The position numbers and the translations under genes are program-made. A stretch of DNA of 40,641 nt, taken from positions 1-40,641 of IMG/VR virus record IMGVR_UViG_3300046660_000086, one strand, 5' to 3'. Under the pieces are notes generated by a model that saw only the letters and a list, made by a program, of their open reading frames with translations, searched no databases and was not told where the DNA came from. This stretch comes from a virus. This document shows positions 40,533 to 40,641 of the stretch, in pieces; the first letter of the stretch is position 1, and every line of letters starts with the position of its first letter.

Positions 40533-40641
40533 CGCGTCACCAGGCTGTATGGGTATCTGCCGTAGCCGTAGCCGTCGCCGTAGCCGTCGCCGTAGCCGTC
40601 GCCGTCGCCGTAGCCGTAGCCGTCGCCGTAGCCGTAGCCGT
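40311..40641. repeat. GCCGTN hexanucleotide array (right part)
   Basis: GCCGT followed by A, C or T is repeated throughout, interrupted once at 40519-40560 by the unit boundary (end of one ORF and start of the next). G in the variable place is never seen. The array continues off the right edge and resumes at 1-290. The boundary segment is identical to that at about 37-74, so the repeat unit is of higher order, about 245 bases. Confidence 0.85.

Overview
The window looks like the near-complete genome of a temperate, podovirus-like phage of a Gram-negative, probably proteobacterial, host. Supporting features are a lambda-like immunity region (S24-type repressor, Cro-like and CII-like genes), a tyrosine integrase beside half of a proteobacterial-type tRNA-Arg(CCT), an i-spanin/o-spanin pair for an outer membrane, and a head-tail module with terminase, a 736-residue portal, scaffold, capsid, adaptor, ejection proteins and an S74 tail fibre. 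Both window ends lie in the same GCCGTN hexamer array. The map is therefore probably circular and broken inside an unresolved repeat; a direct end-to-end join is one base out of phase.

The main result is split use of the codon TAG. Nineteen plus-strand genes, including small and large terminase, portal, scaffold, capsid, holin, endolysin and ejection proteins, carry 34 in-frame TAG codons and make sense only if TAG is read as an amino acid, best fitted by Gln. None of these genes ends in TAG. The lysogeny genes do the opposite: repressor, integrase and excisionase all end in TAG. This is the pattern expected of a phage that uses the standard code for lysogeny and a TAG-recoded code for lytic growth. 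I found no suppressor tRNA in the window.

Layout. 1-290 and 40311-40641: array of small overlapping ORFs encoding Asn/Asp/Tyr-Gly repeats. 290-3666 (minus): leftward operon from a promoter near 3.73 kb, with many tiny overlapping genes, a MoxR-type AAA+ ATPase and a VWA/metallopeptidase-like partner. 3861-5126 (minus): repressor and two lipoproteins, probably expressed in the lysogen. 5188-10866 (plus): cro, cII-like, replication protein and DnaB-like helicase, then NinB-, DUF1364- and RuvC-like genes. 10867-11391: 525 bases without a convincing gene but full of strong hairpins, a candidate large structured RNA or late leader. 11392-16628: accessory genes, lysis cassette and a tail-collar protein. 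16630-16689: a large perfect inverted repeat just before the terminase genes. 16733-33326: packaging, head, tail and ejection genes. 33361-33535: attP. 33531-40186 (minus): integrase, excisionase, many small accessory genes, an adenine methyltransferase, a MazG-like protein, SSB and an ERF-family recombinase.

If the map closes, the leftward transcript from 3.7 kb crosses the AAA+/VWA pair and the repeat ORFs, re-enters at the right end, and runs through ERF and SSB to xis, int and attP. The genome would then be two opposed programmes, leftward (recombination, accessory, integration) and rightward (replication, lysis, virion), with the immunity region between them. Product names come from recognising motifs and family resemblance by eye; no database search was run.
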